A DNA stretch of 64,000 nt from Candidatus Krumholzibacteriota bacterium (lineage in GTDB: Bacteria > Krumholzibacteriota > Krumholzibacteriia > LZORAL124-64-63). The DNA is taken from positions 499,186 to 563,185 of the forward strand of contig JAKLEB010000001.1 in assembly GCA_022711765.1 (NCBI GenBank), read 5' to 3'. Below, piece after piece: positions 17,024 to 25,433 of this stretch. The translations under genes were made by a program, and so were the position numbers. The notes under the pieces were generated by a model. That model ran no database searches, was not told where the DNA came from, and was given only the letters and a program-made list of their open reading frames with translations. Position 1 is the stretch's first letter. Each line of letters opens with the position of its first letter.

Positions 17024-19879
17024 TCAACCCAGAGCGAATTGCTCGCGCAGCATGGCGCCCGTGTAGGACCGCGCGCAGGCCGCGACGTCGGCCAGCGATC
17101 CCGCGACGACGAGCTCGCCGCCCGCCGCGCCGCCCTCCGGACCCAGGTCGATGACCCAGTCGGCGCGCCGCACGACCTCGGGGTTGTGCTCGATGACGAG
17201 CACGCTGTTGCCCATGGCGATCAGGCCAGCGAGCACGTGCAGCAGGCGGTCCACGTCGCAGCAGTGCAGACCGGTCGTCGGCTCGTCCAGGATGTACAGG
17301 GTCGGCCGCACGCCGCCGCGGGCCAGCTCCTTCACGAGCTTCAGGCGCTGCGCCTCGCCGCCCGAGAGCGTGGCTCCCGCCTGGCCGAGGCGGAGGTAGC
17401 CGAGCCCGACGTCCTGCATGGTCTCGAGGATCTTGCGGCACGCCGGCACCGTCTCGAGCAGCTCGCGCGCCTGGTCGACGCTCATGTCCAGGAGCTGGGC
17501 GATGTCGCGCCCCTTGAAGTGCACCTCGAGCGTCTCGCGGTCGAAGCGCCGGCCCTGGCACTCCTCGCAGGGCACCTCGACGTCCGGCAGGAAGTCCATC
17601 GTCAAGCGCCGCACGCCGGCCCCCTCGCAGACCGCGCAGCGGCCGCCGGCGGTGTTGAAGCTGAAGCGGCCGGCGTCGTAGCCGCGGATCCGCGCGAGGT
17701 TCGTCTGGGCGTAGAGCTTCCGGATGTGCCCGTACAGGCCGGTGTAGGTCGCCGGCGTCGAGCGCGGCGAGCGTCCGATCGGGGACTGGTCCACGAGCAC
17801 GACGGCCTGCAGCCAATCGTCGCCGGACAGCTCGCCGTGCGGTTCGGCCCGCTTGCGCGCGCGGTGCAGCCGGGCGGCGAGGACGCGGTGGAGCGTGTCG
17901 TGGACGGCGGTGCTCTTGCCCGAGCCCGAGACGCCGGTGACGACCACGAGCCGCTCGAGCGGCACCGCGAGCTCGATGTCCTTGAGATTGCGGCCGCGCA
18001 GGCCGGCGAGGCGCAGCCAGTGCTCCGGCGGCCGGCCCACGAGCGGCGCCGGCCCGCCGCCGCCGGCGCGCCCCGCGAGGAAGTCGCCGGTCGCGCTGCC
18101 CTCGGTGGCCATGACCTCCGCCACCGTGCCCTGGGCCACGAGCCGCCCGCCGTGCTCGCCCGCGCCCGGTCCGAGGTCGATCAGGTGGTCGGCGGCCAGC
18201 ATCACGTCGCGATCGTGCTCGACGACGACCACGCTGTTCCCGCGGTCGCGCAGCGCCTCGAGCGTCTCGATCAGGCGCCGGATGTCCCGGTGGTGCAGGC
18301 CGACGCTCGGCTCGTCGAGGACGTAGAGCACTCCCGTCAGCTGGCTGCCGACCTGCGTCGCCAGGCGCACGCGCTGGCCCTCCCCGCCGGACAGGGTCCG
18401 CGTGCCGCGGGACAGCGTGAGGTAGCTGACCCCCACCTGCAGCAGGAAGCGGAGCCGGTGCTGGACCTGCTGCACGATCGGGCGGGCGACCGCCTGGTCG
18501 CGCGCGCCGGCGAACGCGAGCTGCGCGACCCAGGCGTCGAGTTCCGCGAGCGTCAGGTCGCCGACCTGGCCGAGGTTGAGGCCCCCGACCCGGAAGTCGA
18601 GCGCCGCCGGGCACAGGCGCCAGCCGCGGCACGCCGGACAGGTCTCCTCGGCCATGATCCGCTCGAGGTTGGCGCGGATGCGCTCGCTCTTGGTCTCGCG
18701 GTGACGCCGCACGAGCTCGGGAACGAGGCCCGTCCAGCCCTTGAGGAACGCCTGGTAGTGCGGATGGCTCTGCAGGGCCCGGTCCGTCGCGGGGTCGAGG
18801 CCGTGCAGGACGACCTCGCGCGCCGGCGCGGAGAGGTCCTGCCACGCCGTCTTCATCGCGAAGCCGAGGGCGCCGGCCAGCGCCTCGATCTGGGTGTAGA
18901 GCCAGCTGCTCTCCTTGCCCTTGAGGAACTCGACCGCGCCGCCCTCGAGGCTCAGCGAGGGATCGGGCACGAGCATATCGGCGGGGATGGTGCGCAGGGT
19001 GCCGAGGCCGTTGCACGCCGGACACGAGCCGACCGGGCTGTTGAAGCTGAAGAGCCGCGGATCGGGCTCGGGGAAGCCGCGGCCGCAGCCGGGACAGCTC
19101 GCGGTGCGGCTGTACCAGCGCGGCTCGCCGTCGGCGAGGACCAGGACCGAGCCCTCGCCCAGCTCCGCCGCCGTGGCGAGCGCCGCGCGCAGCCGGTCGC
19201 GCACGCCGTCGCGCACCGTGAGACCGTCGACGACCACCGCGATGTCGTGGCGCCGGCCCGCGACGAGGTCGAGCGGCTCGCCCAGGTCCCGCAACTCGCC
19301 GTCGACGAGCGCCCGCACGTAGCCGTCCGCGGCGAAGTCGTCGAGCAGCTTGCGATGCTGGCCCTTGCGCCCGCGGACGACCGGCGCCAGCAGGTAGAAT
19401 CGGGTGCCGGCGGGCAGGCCCAGGATCCCCTCCTCGATGTCGGCCAGCGGCCGGCTCGCGGCCGGCAGATCGCAGTCGGGACACCACGGCACGCCCACCC
19501 GGGCGAAGAGCAGGCGCAGGAAGCTCGAGATCTCGGTCGTCGTGCCGACCGTCGAGCGCGGACTGGTGCCCAGGCCCTTCTGGTCGATCGCGAGCGCCGG
19601 CGACAGGCCTTCCACGCGGTCGACGTCCGGCTTGGGCAGCTGATCGAGGAATTGATGGGCGAAACTCGACAGGCTCTCGATGTAGCGGCGCTGGCCCTCG
19701 GCGTAGAGCGTGTCGAAGGCGAGCGACGACTTGCCGGAGCCGCTGGGGCCGGTCACGACGACGAGGCGGCGGCGCGGCAGCTGGAGGTCCAGGTTCTTGA
19801 GGTTGTGAACCCGGACCCCCTTGAGGGTGATCAGGCCGTTCTGGCCGCGGCTGTCGATCGGCGCTTGCTTGTCGCTCAT
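17024..19879 (-). CDS. uvrA: Excinuclease ABC subunit A
   Basis: 951 aa; DNA-damage recognition ATPase of nucleotide excision repair, working as a dimer with UvrB. First Walker A is GPSGSGKSS (44-52), and the UvrB-binding region is present (LLAPVVRGRKGQHRKLL), so this is class I rather than the truncated UvrA2 type. Zinc modules are CPGC...CPAC and, in the second half, CAVC...CEEC. Second Walker A GVSGSGKST; signatures TLSGGEGQRVRLATQ and TLSGGEAQRLKL; Walker B YVLDEPS and YILDEPT. ATG 19879 gives the normal N-terminus. It follows the cyclophilin gene by 52 nt and may share its promoter. I see no LexA-like box in the gap. Confidence 0.97.
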   Translation of the reverse strand: MSDKQAPIDSRGQNGLITLKGVRVHNLKNLDLQLPRRRLVVVTGPSGSGKSSLAFDTLYAEGQRRYIESLSSFAHQFLDQLPKPDVDRVEGLSPALAIDQKGLGTSPRSTVGTTTEISSFLRLLFARVGVPWCPDCDLPAASRPLADIEEGILGLPAGTRFYLLAPVVRGRKGQHRKLLDDFAADGYVRALVDGELRDLGEPLDLVAGRRHDIAVVVDGLTVRDGVRDRLRAALATAAELGEGSVLVLADGEPRWYSRTASCPGCGRGFPEPDPRLFSFNSPVGSCPACNGLGTLRTIPADMLVPDPSLSLEGGAVEFLKGKESSWLYTQIEALAGALGFAMKTAWQDLSAPAREVVLHGLDPATDRALQSHPHYQAFLKGWTGLVPELVRRHRETKSERIRANLERIMAEETCPACRGWRLCPAALDFRVGGLNLGQVGDLTLAELDAWVAQLAFAGARDQAVARPIVQQVQHRLRFLLQVGVSYLTLSRGTRTLSGGEGQRVRLATQVGSQLTGVLYVLDEPSVGLHHRDIRRLIETLEALRDRGNSVVVVEHDRDVMLAADHLIDLGPGAGEHGGRLVAQGTVAEVMATEGSATGDFLAGRAGGGGPAPLVGRPPEHWLRLAGLRGRNLKDIELAVPLERLVVVTGVSGSGKSTAVHDTLHRVLAARLHRARKRAEPHGELSGDDWLQAVVLVDQSPIGRSPRSTPATYTGLYGHIRKLYAQTNLARIRGYDAGRFSFNTAGGRCAVCEGAGVRRLTMDFLPDVEVPCEECQGRRFDRETLEVHFKGRDIAQLLDMSVDQARELLETVPACRKILETMQDVGLGYLRLGQAGATLSGGEAQRLKLVKELARGGVRPTLYILDEPTTGLHCCDVDRLLHVLAGLIAMGNSVLVIEHNPEVVRRADWVIDLGPEGGAAGGELVVAGSLADVAACARSYTGAMLREQFALG

Positions 19880-19931
19880 GGTCGCGCGGACCTCGCCCGC
19901 CGGCGGCCGACCCCGCTCGGGGCCACCGCGC

Positions 19932-20729
19932 TCACCAGGTGCTGCCGGCTTCAGCCAGGGTCTGGAGCATCTCCCGGTAGGCCGCCTGCTCGGCGGGCGC
20001 GAGGGCAGCGACGCCGGCCGTCACCGCGCAGCTCTTGATCGTCACCGGAACGGCGGGCTGGTCGGCGCCGCGCCGCGGGTCCTTCTCCGCGGTCGCGATG
20101 CGGTCGACCACCTCCAGGCCCGTGACCACGTGGCCGAAGATCGTGTACTGGCCATCGAGGCCGGCCGTCGACGGGCTGCGCTGGTGGCAGATGAAGAACT
20201 GGCTGCCCGCCGAGTCGACCGGCCGCGCGCGGCGAGCCATGCTCAGCGTGCCGCGCAGGTGCTTCGCGGTCGGGGAGAACTCGGCCATCAGGAAGACGGG
20301 GCTGTTCAGGTCGAGCCCGACGTAGCCCCGCGCCGCCAGCGACGCCGCGAGGCTCTCGAGCTGAGCGCGCTCCGCGGGCGTGGCGACGTCCTGCAGCCCC
20401 GGGTTGCCCTGGCCGTCGTTGCGCGGATCGAAATCCTTGGTGTTGGGATCGCCGCCCTGGATCATGAAGTCCGGGATGATGCGATGGAAGTAGGTCCCGT
20501 CGTAGAAGCCGGTGCTCGCCAGATGCAGGAAGCTCGCCACGTGGTGCGGCGCGAGGTCCGGGAACAGGGCGACGAGGATCTCGCCTTCGCTGGTGACGAT
20601 CCGGACGAACGGCACCTCGCGATCAGGCGGCACGGCGAGGGCGCCGGCGGCCGCGACGGCGCCAGCGGCGACGGCGAGAGCCAGGGAGCGCCTCCGGATG
20701 CGACGGGGGCGACTCGGGGACCAGACCAT
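19932..20729 (-). CDS. Secreted cyclophilin-type peptidyl-prolyl isomerase
   Basis: 265 aa. Catalyses cis-trans isomerisation of prolyl bonds, presumably in the periplasm. An N-terminal basic stretch and Ala-rich hydrophobic segment (about 17-35) form a signal peptide or anchor. The cyclophilin domain shows FHRIIPDFMIQGGDP (catalytic Arg), GSQFFICH and LDGQYTIFGHVVTGLEVVD. An insertion of about 35 residues after the GGDP loop (NPGLQDVATPAERAQLE region) is longer than in E. coli PpiA. ATG 20729 has GAGGAGGA 5 nt upstream; the open frame further upstream lacks support. Confidence 0.92.
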   Translation of the reverse strand: MVWSPSRPRRIRRRSLALAVAAGAVAAAGALAVPPDREVPFVRIVTSEGEILVALFPDLAPHHVASFLHLASTGFYDGTYFHRIIPDFMIQGGDPNTKDFDPRNDGQGNPGLQDVATPAERAQLESLAASLAARGYVGLDLNSPVFLMAEFSPTAKHLRGTLSMARRARPVDSAGSQFFICHQRSPSTAGLDGQYTIFGHVVTGLEVVDRIATAEKDPRRGADQPAVPVTIKSCAVTAGVAALAPAEQAAYREMLQTLAEAGSTW

Positions 20730-20776
20730 GGTTCCTCCTCGGCAGCGATTCGCGACGCCGGGAATTCGACCGCGGG

Positions 20777-20805
20777 ATTCTAATGGCCGGCGGTCGCCGC
20801 GGCAA
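20777..20805 (-). promoter_or_regulatory. Promoter of the cyclophilin-uvrA unit
   Basis: Minus-strand TTGCCG (20805-20800), 17 bp, TAGAAT (20782-20777, 5/6 match). Start point near 20770, about 40 nt before the ATG. It is back-to-back with the plus-strand promoter at 20817. Confidence 0.7.
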
Positions 20806-20816
20806 GGGGGTCGGTC

Positions 20817-20845
20817 TTGCCTCCCTCTACTCATTAACCCATTAT
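20817..20845 (+). promoter_or_regulatory. Promoter of the cysteine-desulfurase-like gene
   Basis: TTGCCT, 17 bp, CATTAT (4/6 each) in the AT-rich stretch of the divergent region. Start point near 20852, giving a leader of about 50 nt. The two divergent promoters are only 11 bp apart at their -35 hexamers. Confidence 0.55.
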
Positions 20846-20904
20846 TGGGCCCGCGCCACCCGGCCGCGCTGCCCGGGGAGCGAACGCCGAGCCAAGGAGC
20901 CGCC

Positions 20905-22065
20905 ATGAGCGAGCTGATCTACCTGGACAACGCCGCGACGGCCTTTCCCAAGCCGCCCGTCGTGATCGACGCGATGGCCGAATTCTACCGCGACTACGGC
21001 GTCAACCCCGGCCGCGCCGGGTACGACCTCGCCGTCGAGGCGGGCCTGATGCTGGACGGCGCCCGGTCCCTGCTCGACCGCTTCTTCAACAACCCCGCCA
21101 GGGACCGCGACCGCGTGTGCTTCGCCCTGAACGCCTCGGCCGGCCTGAACATGATCATCCAGGGCGTGTGCAACCCGGGCGACCACGTGGTCGCGACGAT
21201 GCTCGAGCACAACTCGGTCCTGCGGCCGCTCTACGAGATGGAGCAGGCCGGCATCATCACGCACGACCTCGTCCCCTTCGACGGCGACGGCTACGTCGAC
21301 CCCGACGACATCGCCCGCGCCATCAAGCCGAACACGCGCCTCGTCGTCGTCAACCACGGCTCGAACGTGATCGGCACCGTCCAGGACGCCGCGGCGATCG
21401 GCAGGATCTGCCGCGAGAAGGGCGTGCTCTTCGCGCTCGACACCGCGCAGACCGCCGGCATGATCCCCATCGACATGGCCGCCTGGAACGTCGACCTGCT
21501 CGCGTTCACCGGTCACAAGTCGCTCATGGGACCCACCGGCACCGGCGGCATGGTCGTCGGTCCCGACGTCCCCATCCGCCCGACCCGCTGGGGCGGCACC
21601 GGCGTCAAGTCGGCGGTGCGGACCCACCTGCACTACTTCCCGTACATCGGCGAGGTCGGCACCGCCAACACCATCGGCATCGCCGGTCTGAAGCGCGGGG
21701 TCGAGTGGATCCTGGAACGGGGCCTGGACACGATCCGCAGGCACGAGATGGCCCTGGCGGAGCGGCTGATCGCGGGCCTGCGGGACATCCCGAAGGTCAC
21801 CCTGTACTGCGCCGGGGCCGGCGAACGGCACCTGCCGGTCGTCTCCGCCAACGTCGAGGGATGGGAGTCGACCCAGACCGGCGAGCTCCTGGACGTCGAG
21901 TACGACATCGCCACCCGCATCGGCCTGCACTGCGCGCCGATGGCGCACGTCGGGATCGGCACGACCCCGAAGGGCACGGTGCGGTTCTCCGTGGGGCCGT
22001 TCAACACCGAGGCGCACATCGAGGCGGCGATCGTGGCGATGCGGGACATCGCGTCGCTGCGCTGA
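20905..22065 (+). CDS. Cysteine desulfurase-like class V aminotransferase
   Basis: 386 aa, PLP-dependent. YLDNAATAFPKPP at the N-terminus, PLP lysine Lys205 in FTGHKSLMGPTGTGGM, and Cys343 in RIGLHCAPMAHVG near the C-terminus match the class V desulfurase subfamily found as stand-alone genes (EF2568-type). It would remove sulfur or selenium from cysteine-type substrates; the partner is unknown since no suf or isc genes are nearby. ATG 20905 with AGGAG 5 nt upstream; the longer open frame overlaps the divergent gene and is rejected. Confidence 0.88.
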   Translation: MSELIYLDNAATAFPKPPVVIDAMAEFYRDYGVNPGRAGYDLAVEAGLMLDGARSLLDRFFNNPARDRDRVCFALNASAGLNMIIQGVCNPGDHVVATMLEHNSVLRPLYEMEQAGIITHDLVPFDGDGYVDPDDIARAIKPNTRLVVVNHGSNVIGTVQDAAAIGRICREKGVLFALDTAQTAGMIPIDMAAWNVDLLAFTGHKSLMGPTGTGGMVVGPDVPIRPTRWGGTGVKSAVRTHLHYFPYIGEVGTANTIGIAGLKRGVEWILERGLDTIRRHEMALAERLIAGLRDIPKVTLYCAGAGERHLPVVSANVEGWESTQTGELLDVEYDIATRIGLHCAPMAHVGIGTTPKGTVRFSVGPFNTEAHIEAAIVAMRDIASLR

Positions 22066-22128
22066 GCGGTCGCGACCGCCGCGGCCGGGGCGGGGCCGCC
22101 TCCGCCCGGCGGGTCCGCGGCCAGACGA

Positions 22129-22159
22129 GAAACCGCCCGACGCAAGGTCGGGCGGTTTC
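22129..22159. terminator. Bidirectional intrinsic terminator between convergent genes
   Basis: A perfect 13-bp inverted repeat (arms 22129-22141 and 22147-22159, starting GAAACCGCCC) with a 5-nt loop lies between the desulfurase (stop 22065) and the convergent ompA-like gene (stop 22203). Both strands place a short T-run at the 3' arm (GGTTTC), consistent with termination in both directions. Confidence 0.85.
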
Positions 22160-22202
22160 AGCGTCCCGGGCGCAGGGCGAACGAACCGGATCCGCCTGGC
22201 TC

Positions 22203-22832
22203 CTAGTAGTCGGTGACCTTCTCGAGCGTGATCACGACCCGGCGGTTCTGCTGCCGGCCTTCCGGCGTGTCGTTGCCGGCGACCGGATGGAACGGACCGT
22301 AGCTGACGGCGGCGAAACGCTCGGCCGGCAGATCCAGGTCGTTCGTCAGGTAACGGGTGACCGCGGCGGCGCGGAATGCGCCCAGCTCCCAGTTGGAGGG
22401 CCAGCGGTCCAGGAACTCCTCGGCGATGCCGACGTTGTCGGTGTGGCCCTCGACGTAGACCTTGAAGTCGGGCCGGTTGCGGACGGCGTCAGCGACGGCC
22501 CGCAGCGCCGGCACCATCGTGTCCAGGACGATGAACTGGCTGCTCGAGAAGGTGACGGCGTCGGTCAGCGTGATCTCGACGTAGCGGTTGTCCCGCTGCT
22601 CGATGATGACCGCATTCTCCATCTCGGCATCGCGAATGCTCTTGCGCAGCTCCTCGGTGAGGTCGTTGCACTCGGCGAGGGTGGCCTCGCGCTCGCCCAG
22701 CTGCTGCTGCAGATCGGCGATCTGGGCGTCGAGCGCCACGATCTGTTCCTCGTACTCCTTGCAGGAGCAACCGGTCAGGATGACCGCGACTGCGAGGATG
22801 GCGGGCAGGACCAGGTACCGGATCCTCATCAT
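22203..22832 (-). CDS. OmpA-family peptidoglycan-binding lipoprotein
   Basis: 209 aa. Lipoprotein signal with lipobox ILTGC (Cys22), then a coiled-coil-like segment (about 24-75, Leu/Gln/Glu-rich), then an OmpA C-terminal domain. The latter has VYVEGHTDNVG, the RAAAVTRYLTNDLDLPAERF helix region and QQNRRVVITL, the Asp and Arg being those that bind diaminopimelate. It likely anchors the outer membrane to peptidoglycan. Two tandem ATGs (22832, 22829) follow GGAGG; the second has the better spacing, so the N-terminus may be one residue shorter. Confidence 0.9.
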   Translation of the reverse strand: MMRIRYLVLPAILAVAVILTGCSCKEYEEQIVALDAQIADLQQQLGEREATLAECNDLTEELRKSIRDAEMENAVIIEQRDNRYVEITLTDAVTFSSSQFIVLDTMVPALRAVADAVRNRPDFKVYVEGHTDNVGIAEEFLDRWPSNWELGAFRAAAVTRYLTNDLDLPAERFAAVSYGPFHPVAGNDTPEGRQQNRRVVITLEKVTDY

Positions 22833-23366
22833 GTCCCTCCTTCGGGGCTTGCCGCATCGCCGGGCCAGGAACCTGGCCGGACGTCGCGTTCGTCTGAATT
22901 CCATTTCGCAAGAAGACAACGGTACGTGGCGTCGTCCTGACACCACCGCATCGCATGCGCAGGAGCATACCCCCCCGCGCCCCGGAGTGCAAAGCGGGAT
23001 TTTCTCACCCGCCGCCTGCCGTCCGTCCCGGCGCCGCCGCCCGTGCAGAACGCAACCCGGATGTCGCCGCCGCCGCCGCGGGGCGCGTCGCGGCGACTCG
23101 AGGCAGCCTCGTGCCGCCGGACGCAAACCTGCGCGGCCTCCCGAGTTGCCGCCAGCGACCGGATCGCCGGAAGGAATCCGCCGGCGCAGCTGGGCACGAC
23201 CGGGAAGGCTGGAACCTTCCGGGCACGAACATTGAACAATGACGACCGTCAGTGGACGAACGTGGCGTTTTGCCACCCTCGACGCGCCCGCCCCGGGGCG
23301 GGCCGCGGCCGGCAGCATCGTCCGGCCCTGCTCGAGGAATCGGTATCATCGAGAGGCAACAGCGAC
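22833..23366. other. 534-bp divergent intergenic region
   Basis: No convincing gene. It holds the ompA-like promoter (22964-22992), a stem with a 2-nt loop in that leader (22863-22878, GGCCAGG/CCTGGCC), a small hairpin at about 23204-23221 (GGAAGG/CCTTCC), and an 18-bp perfect palindrome of C and G at 23286-23303 about 60 bp before the TPR gene, a possible operator. A 43-codon ORF at 23239-23370 ends in a GTGA overlap with the next gene but has no ribosome-binding site. Confidence 0.5.
22964..22992 (-). promoter_or_regulatory. Candidate promoter of the OmpA-family lipoprotein gene
   Basis: Minus-strand TTGCAC (22992-22987), 17 bp, TATGCT (22969-22964, 4/6). The spacer is almost entirely G and C. 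Start near 22957 would give a leader of about 125 nt. Confidence 0.45.
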
Positions 23367-25421
23367 GTGACTCTTGCCAAGCAACCGCCTCGCCCCCCCT
23401 CTCGCCGCCGATCCGCCGGCTGCCAGCGTCGCGCCTGGCTCGTGATCGCGCTCGGCCTCGTGGCCGCGATCGCCGGGGCTGAGCCGCCGCCCGGCGGCGC
23501 ACCGCTCGACTCCCTGGTCACAGCGCCTGTTCCGGTCGCCGGCGCCAGCCTCGGCCTCTCGCGGAGCGTGCTGCCCGACGTGACCACGACCACGGTCCCG
23601 CGGCAGGCCGCGCCTTCGGTACCGCCGCGGCTGGACGATCCGGCCGCAGGCGAACGGTTCTTCGCCGCCGCGCGCCATGCCGCCGGTACCGGCCGGTACG
23701 ACCAGGCGCAGCGCAACATCGACGCCGCGCTCGCCGCGCGGCCCAACGACAGCCGGCTGCCCCTGTGGCTCATCGCGCAGGCGCTGAGGGACCGGGATCC
23801 CCAGGCGCTGGTATGGCACCTTCCGGGCGCCTGGCGCGCCGCGCGCGCCGACCCGCTCGCCGCGCCTCGCCTCGCCGTCCTCGCGCATCAGGCGGCTCTG
23901 TTGATGCTCTCCGTGTTCTGGTCCTGCCTCGTGATCGCCTACCTGCTGGCCTGGTGGCGCCCCCTCGCGCACGACCTCTCGGCGCTGATCTTCCGCGACG
24001 CGACGCACCGCCCGCGCCTCTGGACGCCGTGGCTGCTCGTCGCCGGCGTCCTCTTGGCGCGGCCCGGCTGGCTCGGCTGCCTGGCGCTCGTGTCGGTCCC
24101 CCTGCTGATCCAGGCCCGCGGCCGCGCCCGCGCGCTCCTCGTCGGCACCTGGCTCGTCGCTCTCGGCCTGAGCTTCCCCAACCTGCCGCCGCTGCGCGAG
24201 AGCGTGCCGATCCTGGATCCGGAGAGCGAGACGAGCCTCCTCGTGCGGGCGAGCAGCGAGGACGCGTCCGCGACCCTCATCCAGGAGCTGCGCGAGCGCC
24301 TCGCCAGCACCGAGGACCGCGGCCGGCAGCTGCGGCTGCGGTTGGGCCTCGGGCTGCAGGAGGCGCGCCGTGGTCGCTACTCGGCCAGCAGCGAGCAATT
24401 CCGCGCCGTGCTGGCTCAGCGGTCCGACGACGTGGTCGCGCTCGTCGGAGCGGCCAACAACTCCTACTTCCTGAGCCGGTTCGACGAGGCGCTCGGGGAC
24501 TACCGCCGCGCCCGGGTCCTGGATCCGCTGCGGGGCGAGATCCCCTTCAACATGGCCCAGGTCTACTTCAAGAAGCTCTTCGTGCCCGAGGCGGGACAGG
24601 CGCTCGACGACGCGCGGGCGCGCGGCTTCGACCCCGCGGTCGCGCAAGGCGCCGTGCCGGCCGCCCAGGAGTTCTCCGCGGTCGTCTACCTCCCCATCGA
24701 GAAGGAAGACCTCCGGGCCAGCGCCCGCAGCGAGGCCATGCGCTACCAGCCGCTCGCCGGCCTCGCGGCCTGGAATTACTTCCTGGGCGCGCCCCCGCTG
24801 CCGTTGTTCGTCCTGCTCGGCGGGTTGTTCGCGATCGCTCTGCTGCTCGCCTACTGGAGCGGCATCCAGGACGACATCCACCGCTGCGGCAACTGCGGCA
24901 CCGAGATCTGCCGGGGATGCTGCACCGAGCGGGACGGCGCGTGGCTCTGCCGGGAGTGCGCGGACACCGCGAACCGGTCGCGCAGCGACATGGTCATGGG
25001 CACGCTCCTCAAGAACCGCAGCCGGGCCGTGGGCCTCGCGAGCACCTCCCGCCTCGTGCTGCTCGCGCGCCTGCTGCCCGGCGCCGCGCACCTCGCCCTC
25101 GGCGAGACCGCCAGGGCGCTGGGCCGCCTCGCTTTGGTGGCGGTCGCGGTCTTCCTGGTCGCGTTCGCCTGGGCCTTCGATCCGTCGACGACCTGGTCCT
25201 CGCCCGGGCTCGTCCTGGCCGAGGAGAGCGTGCATCCGCTCTGGCTGCCGCTGCCTGCCGCCAGCTGGCCCGGCTGGCTGGGCTGGCCGGTCGCGCTCGG
25301 CTGGGTCCTGCTCGCGATCGCCTACATGATCGGGATCACCGACGGCGCGCGGCTGCGCCTGCAGCTACCGGAACGCTTCGTCCAGTATCACACCCCCATC
25401 CCCGGCCCGGGACGGACGTAA
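23367..25421 (+). CDS. Multi-pass membrane protein with TPR-like repeats and a cytosolic-type zinc ribbon
   Basis: 684 aa, function unknown. From the N-terminus: a hydrophobic signal/anchor (about 23-40), a TPR-like pair around RYDQAQRNIDAALAARP, two or three membrane helices (about 170-270), a TPR-like region (about 320-430, with SRFDEALGDYRRARVLDPL), another helix near 480-500, and a cysteine cluster at about 508-535 (CGNCGTEICRGCC...CREC) typical of a double zinc ribbon. Two more helices end the protein. Start GTG 23367 is the best available; GAGAGG lies 10 nt upstream and no ATG occurs in the first 150 codons after it. It is 12 nt before the DUF4388 gene, so the two form an operon and probably one membrane complex. 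Confidence 0.7.
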   Translation: MTLAKQPPRPPSRRRSAGCQRRAWLVIALGLVAAIAGAEPPPGGAPLDSLVTAPVPVAGASLGLSRSVLPDVTTTTVPRQAAPSVPPRLDDPAAGERFFAAARHAAGTGRYDQAQRNIDAALAARPNDSRLPLWLIAQALRDRDPQALVWHLPGAWRAARADPLAAPRLAVLAHQAALLMLSVFWSCLVIAYLLAWWRPLAHDLSALIFRDATHRPRLWTPWLLVAGVLLARPGWLGCLALVSVPLLIQARGRARALLVGTWLVALGLSFPNLPPLRESVPILDPESETSLLVRASSEDASATLIQELRERLASTEDRGRQLRLRLGLGLQEARRGRYSASSEQFRAVLAQRSDDVVALVGAANNSYFLSRFDEALGDYRRARVLDPLRGEIPFNMAQVYFKKLFVPEAGQALDDARARGFDPAVAQGAVPAAQEFSAVVYLPIEKEDLRASARSEAMRYQPLAGLAAWNYFLGAPPLPLFVLLGGLFAIALLLAYWSGIQDDIHRCGNCGTEICRGCCTERDGAWLCRECADTANRSRSDMVMGTLLKNRSRAVGLASTSRLVLLARLLPGAAHLALGETARALGRLALVAVAVFLVAFAWAFDPSTTWSSPGLVLAEESVHPLWLPLPAASWPGWLGWPVALGWVLLAIAYMIGITDGARLRLQLPERFVQYHTPIPGPGRT

Positions 25422-25433
25422 GGAGCGCGCGAC

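Noticed and set aside
17024..19879. UvrA2-type (drug-resistance-like) paralogue
   Set aside because: The UvrB-interaction region (LLAPVVRGRKGQ and following) is present and both zinc modules are intact, so it is ordinary UvrA.
22833..23240. Minus-strand ORFs such as the 136-codon frame at 22829-23239
   Set aside because: Composition is random-like (Arg/Ala/Gly rich, no hydrophobic or domain pattern), it overlaps the ompA promoter and leader, and has no ribosome site.
23239..23370. 43-codon plus-strand ORF ending in a GTGA overlap with the TPR gene
   Set aside because: The overlap resembles translational coupling, but no Shine-Dalgarno precedes the ATG, the peptide is unremarkable, and it runs over the C/G palindrome. 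Could be a leader peptide; not supported enough to list.
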